A stretch of DNA of 64,000 nt from Bolinopsis microptera (taxonomy: Eukaryota > Ctenophora > Tentaculata > Lobata > Bolinopsidae). The notes under the pieces are model-generated. The model searched no databases and was not told the DNA's origin. It worked only from the letters and a program-made list of their open reading frames with translations. How positions within the stretch are numbered: position 1 is the stretch's first letter; the number at the start of each line of letters is the position of its first letter. Made by a program: the position numbers and the translations under genes. Shown here piece by piece: positions 10,301 through 18,576 of this stretch. The stretch lies in NCBI RefSeq assembly GCF_026151205.1, contig NC_087075.1, positions 13,343,628 through 13,407,627 on the forward strand, read 5' to 3'.

Positions 10301-11397
10301 AGTGACCCAAAATTACTTATTCAATTTTTCTGATAACCTCCTTCATTTGTCTAAACTTGATTCAGTAACAGTTATTGATACAACTATACTATGCATATGA
10401 TTGAATGGTATTTTAATAATAATTACCGGTCCACCGGGGTTATGTAATTCTCTCTGATAAGTGTACCACCTAGACAGCATAGACCTGAGAGAGGAAGTTG
10501 TTAACTATGTTGGAAAGGATAGATTTGTTGCCCAATTTAAACTACATATAAAAACTGTAAGGTGCAAAAACCCCAAAAAAGGCAAGATCGGCAATAGAGT
10601 AAATTGAGGACGAGGCTGAAAGCCTAAGTAGGATTAGAAACAACTAAATATATACCAATTATAATCAGTGATAGACCGAGTCCTCGGCTTTACCGAGGAA
10701 TGACGATTTTTCCTCGGCCTTGTATTGGTCAGAAGAATGATTCCTCGGTTTGCCTCGGCCTCGGTTAAAAATCGAGATGCCATTCCTCGGCCTCGGCAAA
10801 ATTTGAAGATTTAACCGAGGATTTTTTACATATTTACCATGGAACAACATAGGCACTTTAAAAATTCTTCATTTTGGAAAATTGGTACGCAACTTTTGTT
10901 GAAAGTAAAATAGATTTTTCAAGGTTGAAAACTGTGAAGATTAAAACAATAACTATGAAAATTTAACAATAGAGCGTACATTTTAAATATAAAACTGCGA
11001 GCCAATAGGCGAAACCTTATGAAATGTCAGTTTGTTCAAAATTCATTGTCTGATGAGATTTCGATATTAGACTACTCTGATCCATTGTCTATCATGTCTG
11101 ACGGTACTATCCTGAGAAATTCTACCTCATTCTACATCCTAATCGTCAGCGAAATATCTGATGCAATTAATACTTTTTCTATACCAAAATTCCTCGGCCT
11201 CAGCCTTGGTCGAAATTAGTACTCCTCGGCCTCGGTTAAATTACAATATGCCTTCCTCGGCCTTGGCTTCGGTCGCAAATCCTGCCCTCGGTCGATCACT
11301 GATTATAATATAAAAGAAATGATATATTAAGATATTGGAAAAATGAAAATAATAGAAAACAATTAACTTACAATGCTTTTTCCTGGTTTCTTGCCAT
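4313..11397 (-). CDS. ISY1: Pre-mRNA-splicing factor ISY1 homologue
   Basis: ISY1 is a nuclear protein of the NineTeen/XAB2 complex that joins the spliceosome and helps position the branch helix. Minus-strand exons: 11397-11372 (MARNQEKA, then GTAAGT donor), 5764-5583 (EKRPYLATEC, AEKWRHQIIKEIARKVSQIQ, NAGLGEFRIRDLNDEINKL), 5436-5342 (ELGGPNYHKIGPKMLDHEGK), 5158-4973 (YKYFGAAKDLPGVRELF, AYYYGYLDDEDGVL), about 4838-4671 (Glu/Lys-rich coiled coil, AIEEWKLKKE) and 4516-4313 (VPSQKDVEIELLRKKKMELL, KYASEDLQ, TGA). Phases agree except at the 4973/4838 junction, where no clean donor/acceptor pair keeps frame. The short exon that should encode the RFRxAQLEEGK region was not found between 5765 and 11371. 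The interval holds an antisense LINE and a hAT MITE as intron passengers, about 5.6 kb in all. Identity is certain; integrity is not. Confidence 0.92.
5855..5880. repeat. CG/CA dinucleotide microsatellite
   Basis: A short alternating purine-pyrimidine run (GCGTATACGCGCGCGCGCAC) sits just upstream of the 5764-5583 ISY1 exon, inside the intron. Such runs can adopt Z-DNA in principle. Nothing else points to a function. Confidence 0.8.
6089..6511 (+). CDS. LINE ORF1-like small protein (about 140 aa)
   Basis: This open frame lies directly upstream of the LINE ORF2, ending 7 nt before it. The product would be about 140 residues, polar, with a Ser/Thr/Pro-rich segment (LPTPTPGPISDL) and a basic end (RSYRKQPPTER). 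I see no zinc knuckle, PHD or RRM of known LINE ORF1 proteins. No in-frame ATG exists near the beginning: the open frame starts after an in-frame TGA and the first Met codon lies close to the end. It is therefore either 5'-truncated, started at a non-AUG codon, or a spliced/frameshifted remnant of a longer ORF1. I do not recognise the family. Confidence 0.5.
   Translation: MATYTRYNDRHVNKAVKDAKEAIDTLLSSSSAKIVVSLPTPTPGPISDLTNQFVSEITQFVSTKRELSDLYRRLFTVNNTGNFSRAISAAESSEDSPNPLKEDQLHVSEYGLKKLCMNIKLGLYRAFGMRSYRKQPPTER
6519..10052 (+). CDS. LINE ORF2: EEP endonuclease - reverse transcriptase - zinc finger
   Basis: An intact 1,177-residue polyprotein. Residues about 12-290 are an APE-type endonuclease (MSWNIQDS; catalytic Glu in LQETKK near 48; GDANAR near 160; SDHCPL near 272). 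Reverse transcriptase spans about 480-830: YRAIAVGSCMGKLFS, motif A FVDLRKAFDT near 647, motif B GTEQGHPLSPDLF, motif C LLWADDLVLL near 747, and the thumb-side KPILLYGCQVLC. A C-terminal CxxC...HxxxxC finger (WCTYC near 1084, HVLIDC near 1101) follows. The protein would nick target DNA and prime reverse transcription from the nick. All catalytic residues I can check are present, so the copy may be competent. The start ATG at 6519 follows the ORF1-like frame by a few bases. Confidence 0.95.
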   Translation: MKFNKKQASRDQLAVMSWNIQDSTGDGSNKFENKEFLSILNQANILCLQETKKQVKIEGYLSFNSNRKNSRSGGVCILAENDLRKGVSCVPCSESDDIIVVKLDKNFFKLDFDLFLVCYYISPAYSSYVKKNPDYTANTFSALDSICIRLRQKGEVIMCGDANARTGKLPDYILSCNAPAMHDIYNDIGLEHDIEEPRNNSDLTISEPHCQHFLDMVINNQLKILNGRTLGDTTGKMTCHKYNGSSVVDYFVITSWARDHVNSLQVKEFTSYSDHCPLVLKLTTFEPFVANFQLPDFSNFPCGYKWDSNTSHSLFKTALNSPEIVSNLENIAANEFSSTLEGNHELNDAITNCLHSAADIALKVKKPPKTSAHKKWFDPQINSSRRNLNRLANRLGSKHCNNILRREYYKQRNKHSNLVNSKKLSFLRKLNEAIEEGHILDWKKFKRLKQEHDTSPLLDKFDLASFHDFFASLYKKPDQEPDPTHHNHNHYPEPPDLDILNKLISEPELTSAIKKLKKGKSCSNDLISNEMLQSLTPLCLQVILKTFNHSLVSGYYPWHTSIITPIYKSGNPFSPDNYRAIAVGSCMGKLFSSILLERLLYFKKLYCPDPKEQLGFSKGAQTNDHVFTLKTVIDKYTKVKKARLYACFVDLRKAFDTVCRDLLLHKITCLGITGNFFNCLSDMYKNSIAHIKISKLLSPKIDIGKGTEQGHPLSPDLFKIYINNLSSLLKSVGDYPVLADVLISHLLWADDLVLLALSPKALQVNINILSDFCNSMGLEVNIKKTKIVIFSPPKKKQSHETFTLGGQPIQHTEKYCYLGIIFHRNGSFTAANTELRAKALRALYGLKGNIVKDALSHRALIILFDSLIKPILLYGCQVLCPHSKTMRYLSKIDDKASPQHTLKYIAQDHYEKFHLKFIKWSLSVHSKASNIGCWGESGRHPLFFEACKLAIDYYSRLESTENELLCAAFHEQIMLGLPWYTNISKLLTKYNFPHSSSSKSKLSTQISHNMREEFVNTWKSAKASSPKLEFYNLIKHDFEPEAYLRIIKVPDFRKSLTRFRISCHNLYVERGRYETPLVPREERWCTYCFFSKGLKPIEDESHVLIDCLLYSSVREKFNFYPQNITDLAGLLSNKNLDPTKFTATARAIHSILSVNEQYTAYYKSPDFHSNTGKCIML
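10053..10254 (+). other. LINE 3' UTR with terminal TTGTATCC repeats
   Basis: Short AT-rich 3' UTR after the ORF2 stop, with AATAAA-like signals (CTCAATAAAATAAT near 10201) and four perfect TTGTATCC units at 10223-10254 marking the 3' end of the element. Confidence 0.8.
10658..11309. mobile_element. Non-autonomous hAT-type MITE with 8-bp TSD
   Basis: Perfect 8-bp direct repeats ATTATAAT flank the element (10658-10665 and 11302-11309). Inside them are terminal inverted repeats CAGTGATAGACCGAG (left, from 10666) and CAGTGATCGACCGAG (right, reverse complement, ending at 11301), with one mismatch. An 8-bp duplication with CAGTG termini is the hAT signature. The 636-bp body codes for nothing but carries many subterminal copies of TCCTCGG / CCTCGG in both orientations, as hAT transposases often need. 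It lies in the first intron of ISY1. The TSD word is itself palindromic, so an orientation-independent match is possible by chance. Confidence 0.85.
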
Positions 11398-11586
11398 TTT
11401 TCTTTCTTATCCTACTGAATAGTTTGGATGAGAATAATTATTCTCAAGTATAATATATCATGCAATCTATATTTTCAACGAGCAGAATATCACATTATTT
11501 TAGTTTGAGGACTGGGGAGGGATGAGAGGAAGCTGAATATCTGGAGAAAACTTTGTCCTACCGGTAGGATATATTCGAATTCACAA

Positions 11587-11780
11587 GACACGATCAAGGT
11601 ACTCAAATTTCTATTTCCAAAGAAAGCTTTGACTACTCCTACAAGATTAGCCTTGCTAAAAGTCGCCTGAAAAAGGCACTTCTAAAGCTGCAACATGCTT
11701 ATAATGATTCGGCATGGACCACAAGCGATTATGACATAATGCAGCTGTCATTTGAAAACAATCCCCTTCATCAAATTTAA
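11587..11780 (+). pseudogene. Short unassigned coding-like fragment
   Basis: An open plus-strand frame encodes ISISKESFDYSYKISL, then a Lys/Leu-rich segment and ends at TAA 11778-11780. Composition is protein-like, but the preceding stretch (ACACGATCAAGGTACTCA) recurs at about 12731 and 13163 in the degenerate repeats downstream, so this is probably part of a repeat family. I recognise no domain. Confidence 0.25.
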
Positions 11781-12500
11781 TCCAGTGATCTCGGCCCACA
11801 GGCTCCTCCTATTAAAAAAATTTTGATTTCGGTAAATGTGTGCTGACTCCACCACCTATGTAATTAACCTAATATTTAGTGTATTACAGGTAGAAATTGA
11901 CTTAGTAGGTAGGTATTTTTATCTTAGGTAGATATTAAGAATTTGGTTAATTTCTTAATTGTATGACTATTTCCATTACTGAGACGTTTTTAATATTTAA
12001 TTTAGAAGGGTTTTTGAAATTTTTAGGACTGGTTCACAGTGTGAACAGATTCCAGATTTATATATTTTTAAACTGATATTTAATAAATGATTAAAAGAAC
12101 CAATTTTAAAGTTGCCATTAGTTCCAAAAATACACCCATTATGCTCACCTAAAAACAACTCTAAATCAGTAGGCTGTCACTCTATTAATGCACCACACCG
12201 CTACCTCCACTGCACTAATAGTTATACAATAAATTCTACAATCCTAATTTTGTATCGTGATGGAGACCGGTGTTCATACAAAACATTTACTAGGTTGCCG
12301 TTTGGTGTGAGCAATAGCGAACAGCACGAACACTCCTTTGCCCCGTCAACCTATATCTAATCTATTTAAAGAGTGACAACCATACTGCACATTGAATTAG
12401 GATTCCGTTAAATATCAAATTGATTTATTGTAAACTTGTTTAATATGTAATAAATGGCATAAAATTGAAATTTTTGTTTTTAAACTGAAATTTTTGTTTA
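11781..12500. other. AT-rich spacer without recognised gene
   Basis: Nothing codes convincingly here. A small open frame at 12112-12360 lacks protein-like bias and any splice context. Confidence 0.5.
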
Positions 12501-12504
12501 ACTG

Positions 12505-13190
12505 AAACGGAAAATCATCAGAATACAAAAAGAAATTTTGGAAGATATTAGAAGAGGAGCTTTTCTGCCATCCCCTTGACTGAAATTTCACAGTTTTGAC
12601 TGAAATCTTGACCAGTGACCAATCAGTGAGGTTAGTGAGAGTGACACAAGTCGCCATCAACATACTGGAAGCAGTATATGTTTTGACTGAATTTTTCTTG
12701 AATGACCATCTTACAAGGTCACTGAGGTTGGGACAAGACACGATCAAGGTACTCATTTAGTTCTATTCCCAAAGAAAGCTTTGATAAACGCAAAATCGTT
12801 AGAATATAAAAAGAGATTTTGGAAGATCTTAGAAGAGGAGCTTTTTTTGCCGTCCCCTTCACTGAAATTTTGCGGTTTTGACTGAAGAAAGCTTTGAAAA
12901 ACGGAAAATCATGAGAATAGGAGAAATTTTGGAAGATTTTTGAAGAGAAGCTATTCTGCCCTCTCCTTGACCGAAAATTTGTGGTTTTTACTGAATTTTT
13001 GAACAATCAGTGAGGTTGATGAGAGTGACACAAGTCGTCATCAGATCAAGGGACTGTAATCTGTTTAAACTGGTAGGACACTTTCAGATTTCAGATTTTA
13101 GTGAACCAAATTTCACTGTTTTCAATTTTCTACAATGACCAGTTAGTGAGTTCACTGTGGATGGCACAAGACACGATTGAGGTCCTGAAA
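12505..13190. repeat. Degenerate tandem repeats
   Basis: A motif of the form ACGGAAAATCATCAGAATA ... AAATTTTGGAAGAT ... AGAGGAGCTTTTCTGCC, followed by CCCTTGACTGAAATTT, recurs near 12505, 12787 and 12898 with substitutions and small deletions. Linking segments with GTGAGAGTGACACAAG and CAAGACACGAT recur near 12640, 12731, 13020 and 13163. Irregular spacing suggests old, decayed duplications. The minus-strand frames over them only reflect the periodicity. Confidence 0.75.
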
Positions 13191-13394
13191 GCTTAATCCA
13201 GTCAAGGCTGCACCTTCACGAGTTAAATTGGGGTTAATCATCAAGCTAAGTGGTCACAATGAATGATCAAAATTATGGTGTATTCAGCAGAGAACAACTT
13301 CGAAATCTTCCAGAGAGAAACGATGGGAATAAGTATGGATGAGGACTCCCCATCAATATGAAAACATTGTTAAGGAAGGAAAAGATTCTGTCAA

Positions 13395-13662
13395 AAACAA
13401 AGACAAAGACAAAGATATAAACAAAGACAAAGATATAAGCAAAGACAAAGATATAAGCAAAGACAAAGATATAAGCAAAGACAAAGATATAAACAAAGAC
13501 AAAGATATAAACAAAGACAAAGATATAAACAAAGACAATGATATAAACAAAGACAAAGACAAAGGCAAAGATATAAACAAAGACAAAGATATAAGCAAAG
13601 ACAAAGATATAAACAAAGACAAAGACAAAGGCAAAGATATAGACAAAGACAAAGATCCTGTT
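13395..13662. repeat. 18-bp minisatellite encoding K-D-I-N/S repeats
   Basis: About 15 copies of an 18-bp unit (AAAGACAAAGATATAAAC or ...AGC) run in one frame, encoding Lys-Asp-Lys-Asp-Ile-Asn/Ser. The open frame runs from 13339 to 13686 and ends just where a decayed LINE RT begins. The repeat is in frame and multiples of three are kept, but low complexity alone could produce this. Confidence 0.92.
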
Positions 13663-13685
13663 CTTGATAAAGACTGCATAGTTTG

Positions 13686-15397
13686 ATCATTTCTCTGAGA
13701 TAACAGCTGATGAATTCAAGGACCTGGTATCAAAGATGTCCAACAAGTTCTGCTGCTTGGATCTGATCCCAGCATTTCTCTTAAAAAACTGTGTTGCTGA
13801 ATTGACACCTTTTCTACTCCACGTCTTAAACTCATCCTTAAAGACTGGAATCTTTCCCTCAGATACGAAGAAAGCAGTCATCAAGCCGACCTTAAAGAAG
13901 GAAAATGCTGATGTTGATATTTTCAGTAACTATCGACCAGTCTCTAACCTCTCTGCCTTCAAGATCCTAGAGAGAATTGTACTAAACCAGCTCTATGTCC
14001 ATCTCACGAATCATAGCCTTTACTCAGAAGTCCAATCTGGATACCGCCCTAATCACATGCACAGCTGTGAAACATTACTTGTAAGAATGTGTGATGATCT
14101 TAACAAAGAAATTAAAGCTGGGAACGTTGTTATAGTTGTACTTATACATGAACGTTGTTATAGTTGTACTTCTCGACTTAGGTGCAGCGTTTGATACCAT
14201 CAACCACACAGTCTTACTGGAAAAGCTTATGAAAGACTATGGAATTACTGGAAGTACACTGCAATAAGTAAGTAAAGTAAAAAATTATGACATAACATCA
14301 TCACACATGTCTACAAAGTATCAAATCACTATATGAAAAAATATAAATATCTTACCACCAAAATTAATGGATAAAGAGTATTTGTTTAGAGTTCCCCAGG
14401 GATCACTCTTGGGACCAATTCTCTCCATCATCTATATCATAGCTCTCCAGAATATTGCTGCTAAATATGGTCTTGATATACAGCTCAATGCAGATGAATC
14501 CCAACTGTACATCTCGTTTCAAACTAACCGTGTGGTACAGTTCACTGATGTCCAAGACAGAACAAACAGATGTCTTGCAGAGATAAAAGCATGGATGGTG
14601 AACAACTACATGAAACTGAACGAAACAAAGACAGAATTATTGGTGTTAGGAAAGAGCCATGATCTAAAAAAGTGTGAAATCAGGGTCAGACTGCAATTTG
14701 GAAGCACTCAAATTCTACCTATGGAGTGCAAAGAAGACAGCTGGAAGAGTCTGAGTGTCAAATTCGATGAAACCTTAAATATGGAAAGACAGATCAATAA
14801 TGTCAAAAGAAAATGTAGTTGGACAATGATGAACCTAAGAACTATTAGTTGTTACCTGGATGAAGGCATTAAATTGATGTTGGTGAGACAACTGGTTATA
14901 TTTAGATAAGATTACTGTAATTCTCTGTACATGAATCTACCCAAAACCAGATTAAACAAACGTAGATGATCATCTATAACATAGAAGACAGAACCACGGA
15001 CTTGGTTCCCTTCTATAAGAAGGCCCACATACTCCCTATAGACCAGCGAATCTTCTTCATAGTTTGTCTATTAACCCAAAAATCAGTGCACGGTACTGCA
15101 CCTGATTACATTAAAGCATTACTGGATGTGGATGTAGTGGATATAGAACTTTCAAACGCCATGACCAGGTCGAAGAGACCTGGTGACCATCTCAAGCTCA
15201 AGGTACCAAAGAATAAAAAGTCCAAAATTGATGACAGACATTTCTCAAGCCATGCACTGATTACAAGGAACTCTCATCCATTGATGTTAAGATGTAATAC
15301 TAATATCAACTTCATCAATAAAATTCACAAAGGATTCATGCGACGTATGAAAGACTATTTGGTTCAGCGCTCGATTTTCATATTATTTATGGTGTAA
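13686..15397 (+). pseudogene. Decayed CR1/L2-like LINE reverse transcriptase
   Basis: RT motifs occur in order across several broken frames: EFKDLVSKMSNKFCCLDLIP near 13715-13765, NYRPVSNLSAFKILERIV near 13930-13980, SGYRPNHMHSCETLL near 14037-14085, a split motif A (VVLLDLGAAFDTINH-like) near 14155-14200, VPQGSLLGPILSIIYI near 14390-14440, motif C degraded to NADESQLYISF (the catalytic ADD core is changed) near 14486-14520, and the thumb-side PIDQRIFFIVCLLTQKSVHG near 15040-15090. The HGTAPDYI segment is typical of the CR1/L2 group. A 22-bp local duplication at 14122-14171, stops and an insertion near 14265-14365 disable it. No endonuclease is seen upstream. Confidence 0.8.
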
Positions 15398-15622
15398 ATT
15401 ATAATTTCGAAAATATGCGCGGCGCGCCTAAAATTATACTTAATACTACAGTTTCATTTAGAATAATATTTTTATTCGATCATATTTGTATTGTATCTCA
15501 AAAAAATTGTCTTTTCTCAATGGGCTTATAAATGTAAATAAAAACCTTAATACATGTTGCAAGTAGTGTAAGGGGAGTTTTTCGAGCTGTATTCACCCCA
15601 AAAATTGAGGTACATTTAGCTT

Positions 15623-15678
15623 TAGCACAGTTGACTAATCTGCCAGATTTTTTAGCCGGAGATTACAAGTTCGAATCC
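15623..15678 (+). promoter_or_regulatory. tRNA-like Pol III A and B box pair (left arm)
   Basis: TAGCACAGTTGA at 15623-15634 resembles a Pol III A box (TRGCNNAGYNGG) and AGTTCGAATCC at 15668-15678 matches 10 of 11 positions of a B box (GGTTCGANTCC), about 45 bp apart as in tRNA genes. Stems of a full cloverleaf cannot be drawn convincingly, so this is not a functional tRNA gene. It sits about 60 bp inside the element terminus. Confidence 0.45.
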
Positions 15679-16483
15679 CAGTTGAAGCCATTCTTTTCTG
15701 CTTGATTGGTGCAGCGGTTTCAGGTCATCATCTTCGCCTGTCACATGACTTATCTAATCACGTGACTTGTGTAATTGAAGATGAAGCTGTACATTTATTT
15801 AATTTGATGATTCGTATTCTATTACAGATAGTCTCTAGATATAAATGAAACACCAAGTATCACTATCAACAGCGTTAACATCTGGCACGCGGCGACCTTT
15901 TATTTGTAAAGTGTGCTGATAAAGTGAGATAATGAATAATGTGCTTTCTAAATTTAACTAGGGACAGAGTGTACCGTTTCAGGACAACACCTGCAACTTT
16001 GCTTACACTATCATTCAGCGTTCAACTGTGTGTTGCGTAAATTTTGACTCTGCTTCAGCTTTAATTGTTATTATCTTTAACTTTAAGGTTAAGTTTTTAA
16101 TTGTTTTACCGTAGTCGGTCACGTAACACTGACTGTTTGATATGAAATCTAATTTATAAAGAGCACTTTCAGGATGCGGATGGTTACTCTACAGCAGCTC
16201 AAGAATACTACGTCATTGTATAGCCATAAGCCTTGTACAGCATAGTTACAGTAACATCTGTGCAATGTATTTGACACAAATCTCTTGTCAAGAACTGGTC
16301 TAGATATTTTCTACTTTCTAAAATTATATCATATGAATGAATACTGAATGATAATTATAATGTATTATTTAAATAAGTTATAATGTAGACAAGGAAACAC
16401 ACGTTTAGATTTTTGAAGATAACTTTAACAAAACTATATTCAATAACTCTATATCATATATATTATATATGTCCAAATACTTA

Positions 16484-17121
16484 TCAATAGTTAACAACGT
16501 TTTGGTTATAAAGTTCATGAATCTTCCTAACGATATTTTTGTTCTCGTTCATTAGTTTGTTGACATCAGATAGACTAGTAGTCGTGATAACTGCATCCAA
16601 TAGAGCTCGCTCTTCCATACTTAAAATTGTGGTGATATCTTGTCCACAGTCAACGAGAAGCTGCTCCAATGTCTCAAAAATTTCAGTTTTCATTATGTAA
16701 GAGAATAAAAAGTCGAAACATGTGTCTTCCTCTTTACATAATTTTCTTTGTAACAGGACGTCTAGAGTTTTGAGTAATTTCGACATCTTCACCTTTTTAT
16801 TTATTTGCTTGATTACTACACCTTTTCGCTTGCCTTTGCGTTGTCGAACAATACTAGATTCTGTTTTTGACTCATCATCACCGCTTGTTTCCTCAGAGTT
16901 AGAACCGTCTTGATGAGATCTTTCAGATATTGTTGTATCAGTATCTGAATATGTGCAGCAGCAGGATAATCCATTTCAACATCAGACACATCCGAGTTAG
17001 CTTTTGACACGATAGAGCTTGTGTCTGACTGTACGTTCTCTCGATGAAACCGACTTTTGTGTGAGGACAGACTTCGCTTGTTAGCGAATTGTTTATCACA
17101 GAGCGGGCAAAACACTGACAT
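16484..17121 (-). CDS. C2H2 zinc-finger protein of the palindromic element (left arm copy)
   Basis: This is the mirror copy of the right-arm gene, with the ATG at 17121-17119. The first frame runs to 16816 and the second to 16484. The N-terminus has one C2H2 finger (CPLCDKQFANKRSLSSHKS, then FH). An acidic, Ser-rich linker (second frame), a basic stretch KGKRKG, and a C-terminal helical domain with ALLDAVITTTSLSDVNKLM follow. Frame 1 ends in a Gln/Leu-rich tail; the acidic/basic linker is in frame 2, so a -1 shift or small splice is needed to join finger and C-terminal domain. The domain layout suggests a DNA-binding regulatory or packaging protein; the family is known to me only as small C2H2 proteins in animal Polinton-like contexts, and that is an inference. 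It reads outward, away from the centre. Confidence 0.7.
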
Positions 17122-17157
17122 CACTGATTGAAATGAACTGTTCCCGACAGTCTTCTC

Positions 17158-17165
17158 CTTATATA
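17158..17165 (-). promoter_or_regulatory. TATA box of the left-arm zinc-finger gene
   Basis: TATATAAG (minus strand) lies about 37 nt upstream of the ATG at 17121, implying a very short 5' leader. The same site is mirrored in the right arm. Confidence 0.65.
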
Positions 17166-17199
17166 GGCGATCTCAAAAATTTACTCAAATATCGCTTAA

Positions 17200-18504
17200 T
17201 TTTACTCAAATGTTATTCAATGCTTCAATACTCAATGTTGTTAATTTTTTGGTCCTATATTATTCGATGTTGCCCAAATGTTGCTTAGTGTTGCTTAATG
17301 ACCAATGTTGATTAATGTTGATCGATGTTGCTAGATGTTTCTCAATATTGTTCATTTGGTCGTATATTATTCAATGTTGCTAAAATGTTGCTCAAATGTT
17401 GTTCAAATGTTGCTAAAATGCTGCTTAAATGCTGCTTAAATGTTGTTCAAATTAAATGTTGTTTAACTGTTGCTTAAATGTTGCTTAAATGTTTCCTAAT
17501 ATTGTTAAATGTTGCCTAAATGTTGTTAAACATTGCTGAATATTGCTGAGTGTTGTTCAAATGTTGCCCAAATGTTGCTTAGTGTTGCTTAATGACCAAT
17601 GTTGATTAATGTTGTTCGATGTTGCTAGATGTTTCTCAATATTGTTCATATTTTGGTCTTATATTATTCAATGTTGCTAAAATGCTGCTTAAATGCTGCT
17701 TAAATGTTGCTCAAATTAAATGTTGTTTAACTGTTGCTTAAATGTTGCTTAAATGTTTCCTAATATTGTTAAATGTTGCCTAAATGTTGTTAAACATTGC
17801 TGAATATTGCTGAGTGTTGTTCAAATGTTGCCCAAATGTTGCTTAGTGTTGCTTAATGACCAATGTTGATTAATGTTGTTCGATGTTGCTAGATGTTTCT
17901 CAATATTGTTCATATTTTGGTCTTATATTATTCAATGTTGCCCAAATGTTGCTTAGTGTTGCTTAATTATCAATGTTGATTAATGTTGTTCGATGTTGCT
18001 AGATGTTTCTCAATATTGTTCATTTGGTCGTATATTATTCAATGTTGCTCAAATGTTGTTCAAATGTTGCTAAAATACTGCTTAAATGCTGCTTAAATGT
18101 TGCTTAAATGTTGCTCAAATTAAATGTTGTTTAAATGTTGCTTAAATGTTGCTTAAATGTTTCCTAATATTGTTAAAAGTTGCTTAAATGTTGTTAAACA
18201 TATTATTCAATGTTGCTCAAATGATGTTCAAATGTTGCTAAAATACTGCTTAAATGCTGCTTAAATGTTGCTTAAATGTTGCTCAAATTAAATGTTGTTT
18301 AAATGTTGCTTAAATGTTACTTAAATGTTTCCTAATATTGTTAAAAGTTGCTTAAATGTTGTTAAACATTGCTGAATATTGCTGAGTGTTGTTCAAATTT
18401 TGCTCAAATGTTAGTAATGCTGTCTAATGTTACCTAATATCGTTAAATATTGTCAAATGTTGTCGAATGTTGCTCAACGTTACTCACTGATGTATAATCT
18501 TTCA
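17200..18504. repeat. Left-arm array of TGTTGCTTAAA-type repeats
   Basis: About 1.3 kb is built of degenerate 9-12-bp words such as AATGTTGCTTAAATGTTGCT, organised into longer blocks (for example GATTAATGTTGTTCGATGTT followed by GCTAGATGTTTCTCAATATT) that recur roughly every 250 bp. It has no ORF. The orientation is the reverse of the right arm. Confidence 0.9.
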
Positions 18505-18576
18505 TTGGTTATTATATGATTAAAAATAAATAAGTAATATATTTGAGAACTATTTAGCACCATTGAACAACATTAG
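18505..18576. other. Unique spacer at the centre of the palindrome
   Basis: This AT-rich segment of about 70 bp separates the arms; the flanking bases CTGATGTATAATCT and AGATTATACATCAG are exact inverted complements. It does not code. Confidence 0.8.

Noticed and set aside
13353-13690. Long minus-strand open frames rich in Leu/Ser/Ile or Cys/Leu
   Set aside because: They are translations of the 18-bp minisatellite in other frames; repeats divisible by three keep all frames open.
15623-15678. Genuine tRNA gene
   Set aside because: A and B boxes fit, but acceptor and T stems do not pair; kept only as a promoter-like site.
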